Shown piece by piece: positions 6,784 to 8,982 of a DNA stretch of 8,982 nt (the stretch's first letter is position 1; each line of letters starts with the position of its first letter). Location of the stretch: positions 1 to 8,982 of the forward strand of contig CANQFW010000055.1 of assembly GCA_947599995.1 (NCBI GenBank), written 5' to 3'. The notes below the pieces were generated by a model, which did not search any database, was not told where the DNA came from, and saw only the letters and a list, made by a program, of their open reading frames with translations. This DNA is from an uncultured Clostridia bacterium. GTDB taxonomy: Bacteria > Bacillota > Clostridia > TANB77 > CAG-508. A program made the translations under genes and the position numbers.

Positions 6784-6875
6784 AATACATATTAAAAACA
6801 ATTTTCTAATCTTTTAATTCAATAAAATATTGCAGTTTACATTTAATACTTTTTAGTTATTATTTTAATAAATTT

Positions 6876-7886
6876 TTATTTTCTTATTTTCAATCTCAAA
6901 TCTTCTCCGAAAAAATAATAAATATCATAAAATCCTGCAATTCTAGAACCTATCCTTTCCTCATAATTTTTAAATATCTGCTTAATATTTAAATTAGTAG
7001 AAATAATAGTTTTTGTAATTTTATTATTTAAATTTAAAATTCTAGTATTTAAAATTGTAAATAATTCACTTAATTTCATACTATTTAAACACTCTGTTCC
7101 TAAATCATCAATGATTAATAAATCCGTTTCTAAAACATCATTATAAAAGTTATTTAGTTTAGCATTTTTGTATTTATTAAATTTATTATCAATTACTGTT
7201 TCCAAAAGAACAGGAGCAGTCTGATATAAAACCGTTTTACCTTTTTTTAAAACTTCACTTGCAATTGCATTTGACATATACGTTTTTCCAAGACCCGTAT
7301 TCCCACAAAATAATAAATTTTTTGTTTCAGGATTATCAAAATTTTTAACAAATTCTAAGCTCTTATTTTTGATATTTTCAATATTATTTCTTGGTGAAAT
7401 ATTTACTTTATATTTTTGAGTATTTACTTCATTTGAGAAAATATCAAAATTAAAATTTTCAAAATTATATTTCTTCAAATTAGATAAATTGGACTTATTA
7501 TATGAAATGTCGAAAATTCTTTGTTTTAGGCAATTGCACATTTCAGATTTCTTATTTTTATTTAATATATAACCTACATCCCTACATATTTTACACTCAT
7601 AAATAGGATTTAATATTTCTAAATTGATATTATTTTCGTTTATTATTCTATTTTTTTCTGCTCTCAGATCGTTTATTCTTTTTTCAATTTGGTCATTTAA
7701 GCTAATATTACTCGTTAAAATGTTTTTAGTTTTATTAATTGTAAGCTTATTAATATTACTATCTATCTTCTCTATCTCTGGGAAATTTTTGTATAATTTT
7801 TCTTTTCTCATATCTGCTTCAAGTTCTGCATTTCTTCTTTTCTGTTCATATTGTATTAAGATATTTTCTAATTCGCTACTTGCCAT
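6876..7886 (-). CDS. dnaI: DnaI/DnaC-type replicative helicase loader (AAA+ ATPase)
   Basis: The product is 336 residues from the ATG at 7886. Residues ~1-90 are charged and helical, the expected helicase-binding region. A zinc-binding motif follows: C98 and C101, then C117 and C119 (CxxC-x15-CxC, ending CNCLKQR). The AAA+ core has Walker A GNTGLGKT (195-202), Walker B LLIIDDLG (256-263), sensor-1 STN (296-298) and arginines R311 and R315 in ERIGSRIAG, the usual finger region of this family. Family knowledge: these ATPases load the hexameric replicative helicase onto single-stranded DNA, working with DnaD-type proteins. Here the gene overlaps the end of the DnaD-domain gene by 11 bp, which implies translational coupling. 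It resembles the DnaD-like/loader pairs described in Clostridia. The IstB transposition ATPases share the fold, but no transposase is adjacent and the zinc motif favours a loader. Asparagine is unusually common (51 residues). Confidence 0.9.
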   Translation of the reverse strand: MASSELENILIQYEQKRRNAELEADMRKEKLYKNFPEIEKIDSNINKLTINKTKNILTSNISLNDQIEKRINDLRAEKNRIINENNINLEILNPIYECKICRDVGYILNKNKKSEMCNCLKQRIFDISYNKSNLSNLKKYNFENFNFDIFSNEVNTQKYKVNISPRNNIENIKNKSLEFVKNFDNPETKNLLFCGNTGLGKTYMSNAIASEVLKKGKTVLYQTAPVLLETVIDNKFNKYKNAKLNNFYNDVLETDLLIIDDLGTECLNSMKLSELFTILNTRILNLNNKITKTIISTNLNIKQIFKNYEERIGSRIAGFYDIYYFFGEDLRLKIRK

Positions 7887-8865
7887 TTTCATCGTCCTCT
7901 ATATTTTTATTTGCATATAAAAAGTCTAAATTATTGTACTGTCTTTGCTCAAAAGATTCTTTTTCAACTTGTTTTTTTAATTTCTTTTCATTGTTTGTCT
8001 GCTCTTTTCTTTTTTCTAAAAATTCATTTATTTGAGTTGGAGTTTTAAGATTTCTATCATGCCAATCTTTAATTATATTATTTATATATTCAAAACTTGG
8101 ATTTGACCTATATGTTGTTCTTTTTAAAGCTATTTCTATAACATTTAAATCATATTTATATTCATTGATCCATTTTTCAATATATGCTTCTTCATATTGT
8201 GTAAGACCATTTCTTTTTCCTAATTTTTTTGCTATAGTCTTTTTTATATTCATATTTTTTTCTTGATTCATATAGTAGTTTTCCAAATCATCCAAATTTT
8301 TTATTTTATTTAATGCCCAAGCTTCTGCAACTGTTTGTACATAGTTTCTATGCAAAGCAGATTTATTAAAACAATAATCAAATAAATTTATCATAACTTG
8401 TTCGTCAAACTCATATTTTCTAAACCATAAATCTATATCATTATACCAAGTTGGTCCCATAACTCCTTGAAAGTACCTATTATTTAAATATTCGATTAAT
8501 TTTAGTCTTTCCTTATTTTTAGAATTCTCCTCTATTTTTTCTGCTGATGTTTGAATTTTTGGTGAATATAAATTATTTAAAACCAATTCCTGTAAATCTA
8601 CAACAATATAGCCATCATTTTTTCTTAGAATTAATCCTTCTTTTTCTAAATACTTTATTCCATCACTTATTATATTCACAGGTAAAGAAAGTTTTTTAGA
8701 TAAGTCATTTACCTTTACATCTCTATTATATTTTGCTAGAAAAATTAAATATAAATATATTTTTACATAGTCCCCTTGTATATTTCCCAAATATTCAGTT
8801 AAAAATATATCTGGCACCTCTGTTATAGAAAATAACATTGGTTTATCATTTTGTTCTAATTTCAT
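7876..8865 (-). CDS. DnaD-domain replication initiation/restart protein
   Basis: The product is 329 residues with a three-part architecture. Residues ~15-95 look like a winged helix (LSKKLSLPVNIISDGIKYLE, then GLILRKNDGYIVV), the DNA-binding and oligomerising part. Two DnaD (DDBH2) domains follow, at ~120-190 and ~210-275, each ending in the characteristic YxxxI/VxxxW motif: Y175-V179-W183 and Y260-I264-W268. The tail (~280-329) is charged and contains FEQRQYNNLDFLYAN, which resembles the conserved C-terminal end of clostridial DnaD-like proteins. Family knowledge: DnaD and DnaB of Firmicutes remodel origin or fork DNA and recruit the helicase-loader complex; many Clostridia have a protein with two DnaD domains in this role. 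The ATG at 8865 has AAAGGA (8875-8880) nine bases upstream. It is the first gene of an operon with dnaI, whose start it overlaps. I leave the symbol blank because orthology to Bacillus DnaB versus DnaD is ambiguous. Confidence 0.88.
   Translation of the reverse strand: MKLEQNDKPMLFSITEVPDIFLTEYLGNIQGDYVKIYLYLIFLAKYNRDVKVNDLSKKLSLPVNIISDGIKYLEKEGLILRKNDGYIVVDLQELVLNNLYSPKIQTSAEKIEENSKNKERLKLIEYLNNRYFQGVMGPTWYNDIDLWFRKYEFDEQVMINLFDYCFNKSALHRNYVQTVAEAWALNKIKNLDDLENYYMNQEKNMNIKKTIAKKLGKRNGLTQYEEAYIEKWINEYKYDLNVIEIALKRTTYRSNPSFEYINNIIKDWHDRNLKTPTQINEFLEKRKEQTNNEKKLKKQVEKESFEQRQYNNLDFLYANKNIEDDENGK
7895..7900 (-). promoter_or_regulatory. Ribosome binding site that decides the dnaI start
   Basis: On the minus strand AGAGGA (7895-7900) lies eight bases before the ATG at 7886 but only two before the ATG at 7892. 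The downstream ATG is therefore preferred, removing two residues from the longest frame. The site is inside the coding sequence of the upstream DnaD-domain gene, consistent with coupled translation. Confidence 0.65.
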
Positions 8866-8904
8866 TTTTTTACATCCTTTCTATCTTTGGGTGAATTCTG
8901 TCAA

Positions 8905-8933
8905 ATTATATCATGATGTGTATTTTTTTTCAA
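8905..8933 (-). promoter_or_regulatory. Strong candidate promoter of the DnaD-like/dnaI operon
   Basis: Read on the minus strand, TTGAAA (8928-8933), a 17-base spacer and a perfect TATAAT (8905-8910) preceded by TGA form a near-consensus extended -10 promoter. Transcription would start near 8898, giving a leader of about 33 bases. Beyond it, 8934-8982 is AT-rich with nothing I can assign. Confidence 0.75.
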
Positions 8934-8982
8934 ATTAGATATTATTAAATTTATTGAGATAAATAAAGTAAAAAAATTATTT

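Noticed and set aside
6876..7886. IstB-like transposition helper as an alternative for dnaI
   Set aside because: There is no IstA-type transposase or terminal inverted repeat, a CxxC...CxC zinc motif precedes the AAA+ domain, and the gene is coupled to a DnaD-domain gene, all of which fit a helicase loader better.
7624..7920. Plus-strand frame encoding a very hydrophobic 98-residue peptide
   Set aside because: It looks like a small membrane protein, but it is the reverse complement of the Lys/Asn/Glu-rich N-terminus of dnaI and the end of the DnaD-domain gene, and it has no ribosome binding site.
8870..8875. ATG immediately followed by TAA in the DnaD-like leader (minimal start-stop frame)
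   Set aside because: Start-stop elements can stall ribosomes, but this ATG directly abuts the AAAGG core and so has no properly spaced ribosome binding site. It is most likely a by-product of the sequence between the site and the real ATG at 8865.
1..8982. Possible alternative genetic code (TGA as Trp), because no gene ends in TGA
   Set aside because: All six genes read through at full family length with the standard code, and the Trp codons I checked in the DnaD motifs are TGG. TAA/TAG preference is normal in AT-rich genomes.

Overview
The window is a very AT-rich stretch of ordinary Firmicutes-type chromosome, most likely from an anaerobic Clostridia-like bacterium. The grounds are strong GGAGG-type ribosome binding sites, Lys/Asn/Ile-rich proteins, a YkpA-type ABC-F protein, and a DnaD-domain protein paired with a DnaI/DnaC-type helicase loader. 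I see no rRNA, tRNA, CRISPR array, insertion sequence, phage gene or recognisable defence system. All six genes look intact and chromosomal. All six stop codons are TAA or TAG.

Layout. (1) Positions 1-1169, plus strand: a promoter preceded by roughly helically phased T-tracts drives an orphan response regulator fused to an HD-GYP cyclic-di-GMP phosphodiesterase domain. (2) 1170-1320: a convergent intergenic region with one imperfect hairpin and one perfect 43-nt dyad that probably terminates transcription from both sides. (3) 1321-5106, minus strand: a two-gene operon, ABC-F ATPase (first) then tex (second), 18 bp apart, with a candidate promoter at 5170-5198. (4) 5107-5376: a divergent intergenic region carrying back-to-back promoters and two short inverted repeats. 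(5) 5377-6696, plus strand: a single-gene unit for a membrane-anchored CapA-type metallophosphatase-fold protein. (6) 6697-6875: a convergent intergenic region with a perfect 16-bp-stem bidirectional terminator. (7) 6876-8865, minus strand: an overlapping gene pair, DnaD-domain protein (first) and DnaI-type loader (second), under a near-consensus extended -10 promoter at 8905-8933.

How the genes work together. The DnaD-like protein and the loader are expected to act in one process, placing the replicative helicase on DNA at the origin or at restarted forks; the helicase itself is not in the window. The ABC-F protein and Tex probably both act around the gene-expression machinery (ribosome and nucleic acid), so their co-transcription is plausible housekeeping. 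The HD-GYP regulator and the CapA-like protein are stand-alone genes without the partners that would define their signal or substrate.

Several obvious reading-frame starts are not the likely translation starts. Shine-Dalgarno placement moves four of them inward: HD-GYP gene to 93, ABC-F to 5106, CapA to 5377, DnaI to 7886. The most interesting molecular detail is that the ABC-F protein pairs an intact composite ATP site with one in which both halves (Walker A of domain 2 and signature of domain 1) are degenerate. I did not find a convincing new biological system here.
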